A DNA stretch of 44,209 nucleotides from Arcobacter sp. (GCA_020723085.1 DYJN01000007.1:44395-88603); one strand, 5' to 3'; shown: positions 8,788 through 19,214, counted from the first letter of the stretch. Program-made: numbers and translations. Notes: generated from the sequence alone by a model not told the origin.

Positions 8788-9438
8788 CTAGTTCTCCGGC
8801 AGAGGCCCTTCGGGGAGGGTGACAAGGCCCTTCTTGATGGCGTAGACGACGAGGTCGGCGGTGCGGTGGATGCCGAGGGCCTGCATGAGATTGGCGCGAT
8901 GGACGGCGACGGTGTTGACGCTGAGGCCGAGGATCGAAGCGATTTCCTTGTTCGAGCGGCCCTGGACGATGTGCTGCAGGACTTCGCGCTCGCGCTGGGT
9001 GAGCTTTTCGAAGTCGCTCGGGGTTTCCTGCTGGCTGGGCGGGGCGAGCCCCGGGGCGATGACCGTGCGGCCGGCGGCGACCTCCTTGATCGCATAAGGC
9101 AGGTCGACTTCGAGGGCGTTCTTCAGAAGATATCCTTTGACGCCGGCGGCGAAGGCGTTGCGGACGTAAGTGTCCTCGGAATACATCGAGAGCATCAGGA
9201 TGCCGGCGCCGGGCAGCTTTTTCAGGATCTGGCTGGCAGCCTGAATGCCGTCAAGCTCCGGCATGGCGAGGTCCATGACGACGATGTCGGGCTTGAGGCG
9301 TTCGGCTTCTTCGACTGCCTGCAAGCCGGTGGCAGCTTCGCCCACGACTTCGATGCCGGGGTCGTCTTCGAGCATGCGCCGGAAACCTTTGCGGACGAGC
9401 GAATGGTCATCGGCCAAGAGCACGCGGATCTTGTTCAT
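8788..9438 (-). CDS. NarL/FixJ-type response regulator
   Basis: This 216-residue regulator has an N-terminal receiver domain (about 3-120) with acidic pocket D10/D11, phosphoacceptor D56 in VVMDLAMPELDG, and conserved K106 in KGYLLK. A LuxR-type helix-turn-helix lies at about 146-200 (LTQREREVLQHIVQGRSNKEIA, NTVAVHRANLMQALG). All residues expected for phosphorylation and DNA binding are present. Its ATG overlaps the TGA of the upstream histidine kinase by 4 bases, so the two are a cognate pair. The FG-GAP gene follows directly and could be a co-expressed effector or sensor partner. Confidence 0.95.
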   Translation of the reverse strand: MNKIRVLLADDHSLVRKGFRRMLEDDPGIEVVGEAATGLQAVEEAERLKPDIVVMDLAMPELDGIQAASQILKKLPGAGILMLSMYSEDTYVRNAFAAGVKGYLLKNALEVDLPYAIKEVAAGRTVIAPGLAPPSQQETPSDFEKLTQREREVLQHIVQGRSNKEIASILGLSVNTVAVHRANLMQALGIHRTADLVVYAIKKGLVTLPEGPLPEN

Positions 9439-10760
9439 CCCTTGCCTCCCTTCACGCCCAGCGGCGCTTCCACGCGGACGACGGTGCCGCCGCCGGACCT
9501 GCGCTGAAACTCGATGCGGCCGCCGAGCAGTTCGGCGCGCTCGCGCATGCCGATCATGCCGAGACCGCTTTCCTGGGGCCTGTCGGGGAGTCCGACGCCG
9601 TGGTCTTCGATCTCCATTTCCATTTTCTCCGGTCTGTAGCGGACGCGCACCCAGGCTTCGGCGACGCGGGCGTGGCGCACGACGTTATTGAGCGACTCCT
9701 GAAGGATGCGGTACATGTGGATGGCGACGGAATCACCGATCCAGGGAGCCACGCCGCTCTTTTCGTAATGGACGCGGAGCCCGGTCTGCTTTTCGAACTG
9801 GCCCAGGTACCACTCGATGCTGCGCTCGAGTCCATAGTCGTCGAGCACAGGCGGGTGGAGCATCTGGGACATGCCGCGCACGCGGTCGAGGGTCTGGTTG
9901 GCGATTTCGCGGACCTCGCGGAGGTCTTCGCGTCCGGGCGCGCCCTCGGGGAGGCGCTTTTCGACGCGCAGGAGCATCATGCCGACGGCAGTGAGCACCT
10001 GGCCGAACTCGTCGTGCAGTTCGCGCGCGAGCGTGCGGAACAGATCCTCCTGGACGCGGATGATCCGGCCGGCGAGCTCCTTGCGCTGCTGGGAAAGATG
10101 GGAGACCTGGGCGAACATGCGGCGGTCGTGCCAGATGACGAGCGAGCCGGTGATGAGGATGGCGGCGAGCACGGCGGCGAGCAGAAAATACAGGCTGCGC
10201 TCGACCCTGGAGTGGATGGCCTGGATCTCCTCGACTGCCGCCGCTTCGGCTTCGTTGTTCTGAATGAGGAGGCGCGAGATGAGGGTGGCGAGCGTGGCGC
10301 GCTCGGCCTCGATGCGCGTGCGGATGAGGGCGTGCGCGGCTTCGGGCTTGCCCTCGGAGGCGAGCTGCCAGAGTTCGTCGACGACGCTCCAGAAGCGGGA
10401 GAAGACGGTCTCGAGCAGGCGCTGCTGGGCGGCGGTGCGGGTGGCGGGCATGAGCCTGGCTTCGAGGGCGAGGGCGTTTTCGAGATCCTCGCGGAGCCGC
10501 TGGAACTGCGGGCGGTAAGCCTCCAGGGGATAAGGCTCGGCGCCTTCGGCCATGTCGCGGAGGGCGAGACCGATCTGGGCGACGTCGTCCTGGATGCGGA
10601 TGAGCTGGAGGGAGTCGCGGCGGTTGCGGTCTACGATGTCGGAGCCGAGGCGGCGGAGCTGCTCGACCTGGCGGAGCGTGAAGACGGAGAAGGAGCCGAC
10701 GGCGGCGAGCGTCACCAGCAGGCCGAGGAGCTGGATCAGCGTGGGCGTCCGCGGCGGCAT
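9435..10760 (-). CDS. Membrane sensor histidine kinase (NarX/DegS-like, HisKA_3)
   Basis: This 441-residue kinase has TM1 at about 8-28, a periplasmic helical sensor region at about 30-188 rich in Glu, Gln and Arg, TM2 at about 190-210, a short coiled linker, and a HisKA_3 dimerisation domain with phospho-histidine H249 in RELHDEFGQ. The HATPase domain shows the N box (LQESLNNVVRHA, N359), DHGVGLPD and GLGMIGMRERAELLGG. I chose ATG 10760 because the longer frame adds 27 basic residues before TM1 and would cross the promoter region. It is the first gene of the kinase, regulator, FG-GAP operon. The sensor region has no recognised ligand domain. Confidence 0.93.
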   Translation of the reverse strand: MPPRTPTLIQLLGLLVTLAAVGSFSVFTLRQVEQLRRLGSDIVDRNRRDSLQLIRIQDDVAQIGLALRDMAEGAEPYPLEAYRPQFQRLREDLENALALEARLMPATRTAAQQRLLETVFSRFWSVVDELWQLASEGKPEAAHALIRTRIEAERATLATLISRLLIQNNEAEAAAVEEIQAIHSRVERSLYFLLAAVLAAILITGSLVIWHDRRMFAQVSHLSQQRKELAGRIIRVQEDLFRTLARELHDEFGQVLTAVGMMLLRVEKRLPEGAPGREDLREVREIANQTLDRVRGMSQMLHPPVLDDYGLERSIEWYLGQFEKQTGLRVHYEKSGVAPWIGDSVAIHMYRILQESLNNVVRHARVAEAWVRVRYRPEKMEMEIEDHGVGLPDRPQESGLGMIGMRERAELLGGRIEFQRRSGGGTVVRVEAPLGVKGGKG

Positions 10761-10767
10761 CAAGGCT

Positions 10768-10796
10768 ATCTTAGCGGGGCGCGGCGCACGTGCGCC
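10768..10796 (-). promoter_or_regulatory. Putative kinase-operon promoter with 14-bp palindrome
   Basis: On the minus strand a -10-like TAAGAT (10773-10768) ends 7 bases before the kinase ATG, so the transcript may be leaderless. Ten bases upstream lies the perfect palindrome GGCGCACGTGCGCC (10783-10796), where a repressor or the NarL-type regulator itself could bind. No good -35 box is seen. The same 84-base gap also serves recG in the other direction. Confidence 0.35.
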
Positions 10797-10844
10797 AACC
10801 GAAGAGCCGCCTTTCGTACACTGGGATTTCCACCGTTTCACGCC

Positions 10845-12950
<2,106 letters not shown>

Positions 12951-12988
12951 GAGATGGACAGGACGGTGAAAGGAAGCACGGGACAGGA

Positions 12989-13525
12989 ATGAGAGTCATC
13001 GGTGGAGAATTCCGCTCACGGCGGCTGAAGGCGCCGCAGGGCGACAGGGTGCGGCCGACGCCGGACCGGCTGCGGGAGGCGCTGTTCAACATTCTGGCCC
13101 CGCGCATCGAAGGGAAGGTGTTTCTGGACGCCTATGCGGGCTCGGGCAGCGTGGGAATCGAAGCGCTGAGCCGCGGGGCGCGGCGGGCGATATTTCTCGA
13201 GAAGAGCCGCCCGGCGCTGCGGGCGCTGGAGGAGAACATCGAGCTGCTGGACATCGCCGCGCGCTGCGAAGTTCATCCGGGCAGCGCGGCGCCGGTGATC
13301 ACGAAGTTCGAGGCCGATATCGTGTTTCTGGATCCGCCGTATCCGCGCGAGCGGGAGTACGAGTTGTGCCTGGAGGCGCTGGGGGGGAATCCGCGCCCGC
13401 TGGTGATCGTGCAGCATGCGTCGAAGTTCACGCATCATCTGCGGAACGCGTACGGGCTTCTGAAGCGCGTGCGGATTCTGAGCCAAGGCGACAACTCGCT
13501 GAGCTTCTACGAACCGCGCCCGTGA
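12989..13525 (+). CDS. rsmD: 16S rRNA (guanine966-N2)-methyltransferase RsmD
   Basis: This 178-residue SAM-dependent methyltransferase modifies G966 of 16S rRNA. The family start MRVIGGEFRSRRL is followed by RPTPDRLREALFNIL. The SAM-binding motif is LDAYAGSGSVGIEALSRGA (47-65) and the catalytic motif is DPPY (115-118). I chose ATG 12989 from the family start and an upstream AAGGAAG. An in-frame ATG at 12947 overlaps the recG stop by 4 bases and would add 14 residues, so it remains possible. The stop overlaps the GTG start of the next gene (GTGA). Confidence 0.95.
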   Translation: MRVIGGEFRSRRLKAPQGDRVRPTPDRLREALFNILAPRIEGKVFLDAYAGSGSVGIEALSRGARRAIFLEKSRPALRALEENIELLDIAARCEVHPGSAAPVITKFEADIVFLDPPYPREREYELCLEALGGNPRPLVIVQHASKFTHHLRNAYGLLKRVRILSQGDNSLSFYEPRP

Positions 13526-14925
13526 GCGAGCTTTTCATGTCGCCCGCCGAACTGGCCGAGTATCACGAAGCCACCAAGCACACGCCGGAGCGGCTGCGCG
13601 CTTCGCGCCACTTTCTCGACTGGGCGAACATGCCGGCGCCGTTCCGGCATTACGAAGGCGCGCCGGTGGCGGAGCTGCCCGCCGACCCGCGTCTCGCGCC
13701 GGGGGCAGCGGGCGCGGAGGCGGTCTCGGCGCTGTTTTATTACTCCTGCGCGATCAGCGCCACCAAGCAGGCTGCGGGGGGCGGCCGCTACGCGCTGCGC
13801 GTGAATCCGTCTTCGGGCAACCTGCATCCGACGGAGTTCCACTTCGTGACGCGGGGGCTGGCGGGCTGGGAGGACGGGCTGTATCACTACAGCCCGGCGA
13901 GGCACGCGGCGGAGCGGCGGGCGCGGGGCGCCGTTGAGGACATCCCGTCTGGCGCGCCGCTGGCGGTGATCCTCACGTCGATCTTCTGGCGGGAGGCGTG
14001 GAAGTACCGGGAGCGGGCATACCGCTATGTGAATCTCGATCTCGGCCACGCGATGCTGGCCGTGCAGTACGCCGCAGGCGCGCTGGGCTGGCCTTCGCGC
14101 GCGCGGGGGCTGTTCGACGACCGGCGGCTGGCCGCGGCGCTGCGGCTGGCGGGAGACGAGCAGCCGATGCTCGTGGCGGAGCTGCGGCCGGAGGCCGGAA
14201 CAGGAACGGGAAAAAATGTTTTATGGACGCCGGGCCGGGCGAACCGCCTGTCGGAGGAAGCGGTGGATTACCCGCTGACGCGGCGGATGCACGAGGCGAC
14301 GCTGGGAGGCGCGCCCGAGGCTCCGCCGCCCGCGCCGCGGCTGGTGAAATGGCGGCATGGCGATTACGGCGCGCTGGCGCGGCGCCGGCGCTCCGCGCTG
14401 GACTTTCTGCCTGAGGGCCGGAGGCTGCCGCGGGAGGCGTTTGAGGCCATGTGCGGGCTGCTGGAAGAGCCGCCGGCGGCGGACTGGGGCGGGCCGTACG
14501 TTTCCGCATTTCTGTTTGTGCACCGGGTGGAAGGGATCGAGCCGGGGCTGTACAGGCTGGAGAAGGGAGAACTGCGCCGGGTGCGCGAAGGCGATCAGCG
14601 CGTGGCGGCAGCCGCGCTGAGCCTGGGGCAGGATCTGGCGGGGCATGCGTGTTTCATGGCGAGCTTTGCGGCGGACTTCGGGCGGGCGGCGGCGCTGTAC
14701 GGCAACCGGGCCTACCGGTTTGTGCATCACGAGGCGGGAGCGCTGGGACAGCGGCTGTATCTGGCCGCGGAGGCGTTCGGATTCCGCGGCACGGGGATCG
14801 GGGCGTTCTACGACGACCACGTCCACGCGTGGCTGGGGCTTGATCCGCGGGGGCCGGAGCAGGCGGTCTATCATTTCGCCGTGGGCGACCCGGCGCCGGA
14901 CTTCCGTCTTTCGCCGGAGGTCTGA
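13522..14925 (+). CDS. SagB-type dehydrogenase, fused double nitroreductase domain
   Basis: This 467-residue flavoprotein of the SagB/ThcOx group contains two nitroreductase-like halves in one chain. Half 1 (about 60-225) shows RYALRVNPSSGNLHPTEFHF and WKYRERAYRYVNLDLGHAM. Half 2 (about 280-460) shows RRRRSALDFLPEG, NRAYRFVHHEAGALGQRLYLAA and GTGIGAFYDD. The fusion would make an internal FMN-binding pseudo-dimer. SagB oxidases turn azolines into azoles in peptide natural products, but many SagB-like proteins are found alone, and here no YcaO protein or precursor peptide is seen. The GTG start overlaps the rsmD stop by 4 bases (GTGA) and removes the upstream shadow of the frame. The physiological substrate is unknown. 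Confidence 0.85.
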   Translation: MSELFMSPAELAEYHEATKHTPERLRASRHFLDWANMPAPFRHYEGAPVAELPADPRLAPGAAGAEAVSALFYYSCAISATKQAAGGGRYALRVNPSSGNLHPTEFHFVTRGLAGWEDGLYHYSPARHAAERRARGAVEDIPSGAPLAVILTSIFWREAWKYRERAYRYVNLDLGHAMLAVQYAAGALGWPSRARGLFDDRRLAAALRLAGDEQPMLVAELRPEAGTGTGKNVLWTPGRANRLSEEAVDYPLTRRMHEATLGGAPEAPPPAPRLVKWRHGDYGALARRRRSALDFLPEGRRLPREAFEAMCGLLEEPPAADWGGPYVSAFLFVHRVEGIEPGLYRLEKGELRRVREGDQRVAAAALSLGQDLAGHACFMASFAADFGRAAALYGNRAYRFVHHEAGALGQRLYLAAEAFGFRGTGIGAFYDDHVHAWLGLDPRGPEQAVYHFAVGDPAPDFRLSPEV

Positions 14926-14937
14926 CAGAATACGGGT

Positions 14938-16005
14938 ATGTCAGTTGCCGCGGATTCCTCTCTAAGCCGCAGGGCCTTTCTGGCGGCCCCGGCGGCGGGC
15001 GCCCCCGGGATGGTGCGGCTGCCCAGGAAGGTGCGGGTGGCGGTGTGGGGTCTGGACGGGCATGCGGGCGAGTACACGAAGCCGCTGGCGAGCTACCCGG
15101 ATGTGGAGATCGCCGGTGTGCAGCACTCCAACCGGGCCGCGGCGGAAAAATACGCCCGGGGCAAGGCGCGCGTCTACTCCGACCCGCGCCGGATGCTGGA
15201 TGAGACGAAGCCCGACATCGTCGGCGTGTGTAACGATAACGGGCGCCGGGCGGAGGCGATTCTCGAGTGCCTGCGCCGCGGCCTGCATGTGGTGGCCGAG
15301 AAGCCGCTGGCGCTGACTTCGAGCGATCTCGAGCGGATCCGGCAGGAGCTGAAAAAGCGGCCCCGCGTCAAGCTGGGCATGCTGCTGCCGATGCGGTGGG
15401 AGCGGCCGTTCCTGGCGCTGAAGAAGATCGCCGGTTGCGGCGACATCGGGGAAGTGATTCAGATCTCGGCGCAGAAGTCGTACGTGCTGGGGCAGCGTCC
15501 CAAGTGGATGCGGGACCGCTCGACGTACGGGAGCACGATTCTGTGGATCGGCATCCACATGATCGACCTGATGCGGTGGACAAGCGGGCGGGAGTTCCGG
15601 GCGGTGTGCGGATTTCAGGGCATAGCGGGAGACCTGCGGCAGGGGGCGATGGAGACGACGACAGCGTCTTCGTTCCGCCTGGACAACGGCGGCACGGCGT
15701 GCCTGCACATGGATTATTGCCGGCCGGGCACCGCAGGCTCGCACGGCGACGACCGGTTGCGGCTGGCCGGGACGCGCGGCGTAGCCGAGTACATGGCGGC
15801 GACGGGCGTTACGCTGCTGACGACGTCGCGCAAGCCGGAGAAGGTGGTGGAGCTGCCGGCGGCGGGTTCGCTGTTTGCCGAGTTCCTGGATCACGTCTAT
15901 CTGGGCAAGCCCACGACGCTGCCGCACAGCGAGATCTTCCGCGTATGCGAACTCACGCTGGCCGCTCATGAAGCCGCGCGCACCGGGAGAGTGATTGCCG
16001 TATGA
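14938..16005 (+). CDS. Gfo/Idh/MocA-family oxidoreductase with Tat-like signal
   Basis: The 355-residue protein has a Tat-like N-terminus (LSRRAFLAAPAAGAPG, residues 9-24), a nucleotide-binding start VRVAVWGLDGHAG (32-44), VVAEKPLAL (118-126) with the family lysine, and WIGIHMIDLMRW in the C-terminal domain. The glycine-rich loop reads GLDGHAG in place of GxGxxG, which is unusual and may weaken cofactor binding. It starts 12 bases after the SagB-type gene and overlaps the next gene by 4 bases (ATGA), so it belongs to the recG-to-GH88 run. Coupling to a GH88-like hydrolase suggests a role in sugar or uronate metabolism. The substrate is unknown. Confidence 0.82.
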   Translation: MSVAADSSLSRRAFLAAPAAGAPGMVRLPRKVRVAVWGLDGHAGEYTKPLASYPDVEIAGVQHSNRAAAEKYARGKARVYSDPRRMLDETKPDIVGVCNDNGRRAEAILECLRRGLHVVAEKPLALTSSDLERIRQELKKRPRVKLGMLLPMRWERPFLALKKIAGCGDIGEVIQISAQKSYVLGQRPKWMRDRSTYGSTILWIGIHMIDLMRWTSGREFRAVCGFQGIAGDLRQGAMETTTASSFRLDNGGTACLHMDYCRPGTAGSHGDDRLRLAGTRGVAEYMAATGVTLLTTSRKPEKVVELPAAGSLFAEFLDHVYLGKPTTLPHSEIFRVCELTLAAHEAARTGRVIAV

Positions 16006-17369
16006 TTCTTGCCAGCCCGCCCACACTGGATTCACCCTCATTTCTGAAGAAGCTGGAACGGCTGTTCGATCTCGCCGGGGAGAAGGTCCGGCGGCTCGAT
16101 GCAGGATGGGATCCCTCGCGCGGCTCGCCGGTGTTCACCGTGGACGGCCGCTACACCGCGCGCGGGTGGACGGAATGGACGCAGGGGTTTCAGTTCGGGA
16201 TGCCGCTGCTCGTCTTCGACGCGACCGGAGACGAGGGGATGCTCGAACTGGGGCGCAGCCGCACCGTGGAGCGGATGGCCGAGCACCTGACGCACATGGG
16301 GGTGCATGACCACGGGTTCAACAACATCTCCACATACGGGAATCTGCTGCGGCTGATGAACGAAGGCCGCATTCCGGAAGAGCCGTGGGAGCGGCGGTAT
16401 TACGAGCTGGCGCTGAAGGTCAGCGGGGCGGTGCAGGCTGCCCGGTGGTCGCGCATTCATGGCGGGGGCGGCTACATTTACTCGTTCAACGGGCCGCACT
16501 CGCTGTTTGTCGACACGATCCGCTCGCTGCGGGCGCTGGCCGTGGCGCACCGTCTGGGCCACGCGCTGATGGGGGAAAACGACGAGCGCATTCCGCTGCT
16601 CGGGCGGCTGGCGGATCACGCGCGCGCGACGGCGCGCTATTCGGTGTACTACGGGAAAGGCCGGGATCATTACGACGTGCGCGGGCGCGTGGCGCACGAG
16701 TCGATCTTCAACACGAACGACGGCCGCTACCGCTGCCCGAACTCGCAGCAGGGCTACTCGCCCTTTTCGACCTGGACGCGAGGGCTGGCGTGGGCGATGC
16801 TGGGATTCGCCGAGCAGCTCGAGTTTCTGGAAACGCTGCCGGAAGAGGAACTGAGGGCGCACGGCGGCACGGCGGAGATCCGGTCAGAGTGGCTGAAGGC
16901 CGCGCAGGCCACGTGCGATTTTTATCTCGAAAACACGGCCGCTGACGGAATCCCGTACTGGGACACAGGCGCGCCGCGGCTCGAGAAGCTCGGCGACTGG
17001 CGCAGCCGCCCCGCGGACCCGTTCAATCCGCACGAGCCGGCGGACAGCTCGGCGGCGGCGATCGCCGCGCAGGGCCTGATGCGGCTGGGGCGGCATCTCG
17101 GCGACGACCGCTATTTCCGGGCGGGGCTGGCGGTGCTGGAGACGTTGCTGGACGAGCCGTACCTGTCGACGGAGGCGCGGCACGAAGGCCTGATCCTGCA
17201 CTCGGTGTATCACCGCCCGAACGGCTGGGACCGCATGCCGGACGCAAGCCGCGTGCCGCGGGGCGAGTCGTCGATGTGGGGCGATTATCACGCGCTGGAG
17301 GCGGCGCTGTACGCCTGGCGGCTCTGCAAGGGCGGGCCCTATTACGCGTTCTTCTCCGCCGCAGGATGA
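16002..17369 (+). CDS. Glycoside hydrolase family 88-like (unsaturated glucuronyl hydrolase)
   Basis: This 455-residue (alpha/alpha)6-barrel protein is of the type that cleaves unsaturated uronic acid from oligosaccharides made by polysaccharide lyases. Features seen are HDHGFN (D103) and SLFVDTIRSL (D171), which correspond to the two family aspartates, TWTRGLAWAMLGF (257-269), DGIPYWDTGAP (315-325), ADSSAAAIAAQGLMRL and SSMWGDYHALEAAL near the end. There is no signal peptide, so it is cytoplasmic. It is translationally coupled to the preceding oxidoreductase. Its 3' end overlaps the 3' end of the convergent hpnI gene by 28 bases. Family assignment is good; exact linkage specificity is not readable. 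Confidence 0.85.
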   Translation: MILASPPTLDSPSFLKKLERLFDLAGEKVRRLDAGWDPSRGSPVFTVDGRYTARGWTEWTQGFQFGMPLLVFDATGDEGMLELGRSRTVERMAEHLTHMGVHDHGFNNISTYGNLLRLMNEGRIPEEPWERRYYELALKVSGAVQAARWSRIHGGGGYIYSFNGPHSLFVDTIRSLRALAVAHRLGHALMGENDERIPLLGRLADHARATARYSVYYGKGRDHYDVRGRVAHESIFNTNDGRYRCPNSQQGYSPFSTWTRGLAWAMLGFAEQLEFLETLPEEELRAHGGTAEIRSEWLKAAQATCDFYLENTAADGIPYWDTGAPRLEKLGDWRSRPADPFNPHEPADSSAAAIAAQGLMRLGRHLGDDRYFRAGLAVLETLLDEPYLSTEARHEGLILHSVYHRPNGWDRMPDASRVPRGESSMWGDYHALEAALYAWRLCKGGPYYAFFSAAG

Positions 17370-18487
17370 CGCTCGACAATTCTTCCCTGGCTGCCGAGGC
17401 GGATCCGGCGGCCGCGCCACCAGACGGTGCGGCCGCACCAGGCGGCGGCCCAGACGGCGAAGGCGAAGAGGTCCCAGAGAGGGATGAGCGGCGCGGCGAT
17501 GAGCGCGGGCCAGTGGCCGAGGACGGCGAAGCCGGCGAAGGCGCCCATGACGCAGCGCGCCAGCCACAGCGCCGCGGCGGCGCCCACATTGCCGCAGGCG
17601 AGATTGGCCAGCGCCCACAGGCCGGCGTGCGTCACCGGCATGCCCGCGAATCCGCCGGGGCGGGAAAAGCGGATGGTGCGCGCCCAGCGGAGCTGATGGC
17701 GCCAGACGGCGCGCCAGCCGGGGTCGGCGAAGTAGGTCGTAACAGGGGTGTCGGCGAACACCGCCCGCCGTCCCAGCGCGACGATGCGCGAGGCGAGCTG
17801 GTAATCGTCGGCGATGTACATGTCGAAAGCGCCGAAGCCGCCGATGGCGTCAAGATCCGCGCGGCGGAAACAGAGCGTTGAGCCGAAGCCGAACTCGCGC
17901 ACGCCGGCGAACGGCGCCACAAGGGCGGAAGGCATGAAGTCCGAGGCGACGCCGAGCGCTTCAAAACAGCCGGCCAGGGATGAGGCGCGGGCGCGGTACA
18001 GGCAGGTGACGACGCCGGCGCCGGGTTGATGGAGGCCTGCCACGAGCGTTTTCAGGTAACCCGGAGACACGACAATGTCGGCGTCGTTGATCACGAGCAC
18101 ATCGTGGCGCGCCTTGCGGCTGAGGCCGTCGAGCACGCCGGTCTTGGCGTTCGGGGCGCCTGTGCCGATGATCTCGATGCGGGCCTGCGCCTGCGGGTGC
18201 TGTGCGAGCAGCCGCTCGAGCACAGGGATGGCCGGATCGTCAGCGCGCTGGAAGCCGATCAGGAGTTCGTATTCGGGATAGTCGAGCCTGAGGTGCGAAG
18301 CGACGGCTTCTTCGAGTTGCGGATCGAGCCCGTAGACGGGCTTGAGAATGGAGATGGGCGGAAGCACGGCGGGGGGCCGCGCGGGCGCGAGCCGTGTGCG
18401 AAGGAAAAAGACCGCGGAAGCGGCCAGCGCCGCCGATTGGTAGAGCAATGCCACCGCCGCAGCCGCGAGCAGGAGCCATTCGATCAA
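17342..18487 (-). CDS. hpnI: Hopanoid-associated glycosyltransferase HpnI
   Basis: This 381-residue GT2/GT21-type membrane glycosyltransferase resembles HpnI, which adds N-acetylglucosamine to bacteriohopanetetrol. It has an N-terminal membrane segment (about 3-29), PPISILKPVYGLD at 43-55, the DxD-like INDADIVV (D135/D137), IADDYQLA (D227/D228), QLRW (265-268) and three or so C-terminal membrane segments. Ceramide glucosyltransferase has the same layout, but the neighbour hpnJ makes HpnI the better call. The start is TTG 18487, which overlaps the stop of the upstream EamA gene (TTGA). The longer open frame upstream is a shadow. It is the last gene of the hopanoid cluster. Confidence 0.85.
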   Translation of the reverse strand: MIEWLLLAAAAVALLYQSAALAASAVFFLRTRLAPARPPAVLPPISILKPVYGLDPQLEEAVASHLRLDYPEYELLIGFQRADDPAIPVLERLLAQHPQAQARIEIIGTGAPNAKTGVLDGLSRKARHDVLVINDADIVVSPGYLKTLVAGLHQPGAGVVTCLYRARASSLAGCFEALGVASDFMPSALVAPFAGVREFGFGSTLCFRRADLDAIGGFGAFDMYIADDYQLASRIVALGRRAVFADTPVTTYFADPGWRAVWRHQLRWARTIRFSRPGGFAGMPVTHAGLWALANLACGNVGAAAALWLARCVMGAFAGFAVLGHWPALIAAPLIPLWDLFAFAVWAAAWCGRTVWWRGRRIRLGSQGRIVERHPAAEKNA

Positions 18488-18798
18488 AGGGCCAGCAGCG
18501 CGACGCCGGCTGCGGCCAGCAGCGCGCCCCCCCAGCGCTTCCAGTCCACGGGTTCCTTCAGCACGACACGCGCCAGCACCGTTTCCACGACGAGGCTTGC
18601 CGCGGTGGCGGGCACGGCGAAGGAGAGGTCGGCGACGCGGAGCAGTTGCGTGAAGGAGAAGAAGGAAGCGGCGAGAAAGAGGATCGACAGCGGGACTTTC
18701 CAGCGGGCGCCGCCCCGGCGCATGCCGTGGGACTGGAGCAGATCGGCGCAGGCGGTGCAGGCCACCACGGCAGCCACGAGCAGCCATTGGGCCGTCAT
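18484..18798 (-). CDS. Small EamA/SMR-type membrane protein B
   Basis: The 104-residue protein has four predicted membrane segments (about 3-20, 34-52, 58-77, 85-103). The motif LRVADLSFAVPATAASLVVETVLARVVLKEPV is typical of half-size DMT transporters such as ArnE/ArnF, which work as a pair to flip an undecaprenyl-linked sugar. It is coupled to the preceding EamA gene (ATGA, 18795-18798) and to hpnI (TTGA). It contains the same internal phrase as protein A (xIADLSF), so the two are paralogues likely to act as a heterodimer. A role in moving a hopanoid or sugar-lipid intermediate is inference from position. Confidence 0.8.
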   Translation of the reverse strand: MTAQWLLVAAVVACTACADLLQSHGMRRGGARWKVPLSILFLAASFFSFTQLLRVADLSFAVPATAASLVVETVLARVVLKEPVDWKRWGGALLAAAGVALLAL

Positions 18799-19208
18799 GC
18801 GGCCTCCTCATCGCGGGGCGCGGAGGACGGACGGGCGCCGGGCGGCGCGTTGCCTTCCGCCGGGGTGAGAGAAGTGAGCGCGGCGCCGCCCGTGATCAGC
18901 GCCGCGCCGGCCCAGCGGGCCAAGCCGACCTGCTCGCCGAGGAAGGCTGCGCCCATGGCGGCGTTCAGAATGTAACCCACGGTCGTGAGGGGCAGCACGA
19001 AGGAGAGGTCGGCGATCTGGAGGAGGCGGAGGCGGAGCAGCATCCAGGCGATCAGGAGAACGATGCCGGCGAGGGCGGCGGGTTCGAGCAGCGCCAACAC
19101 CGGCCCGGCGGCGGCGGGGGCGCGCTTCATGCCGATGGAGAGGGCGAAGTTGCCGGCGGCGTTCAGCAGAACGACGGCGGCCGTGTGGTACAACGCCCTG
19201 GCCTTCAT
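18795..19208 (-). CDS. Small EamA/SMR-type membrane protein A
   Basis: The 137-residue protein has four membrane segments (about 8-24, 38-58, 65-85, 92-110) and a polar Pro/Ala-rich tail of about 25 residues (from residue 113) rich in charged residues. LLQIADLSFVLPLTTVGYILNAAMGAAFLGEQVG is the EamA-like core, shared with the next gene. It begins 6 bases after hpnJ and ends in a 4-base overlap with protein B, so hpnJ-A-B-hpnI is one transcription unit. A heterodimeric lipid flippase like ArnE/ArnF is the closest known parallel. Confidence 0.8.
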   Translation of the reverse strand: MKARALYHTAAVVLLNAAGNFALSIGMKRAPAAAGPVLALLEPAALAGIVLLIAWMLLRLRLLQIADLSFVLPLTTVGYILNAAMGAAFLGEQVGLARWAGAALITGGAALTSLTPAEGNAPPGARPSSAPRDEEAA

Positions 19209-19214
19209 TGCGGT

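Noticed and set aside
9600-10844. N-terminal extension of recG by more than 400 residues
   Set aside because: The extension lies on the antisense strand of the histidine kinase and is not RecG-like; the family start lies at about 10845.
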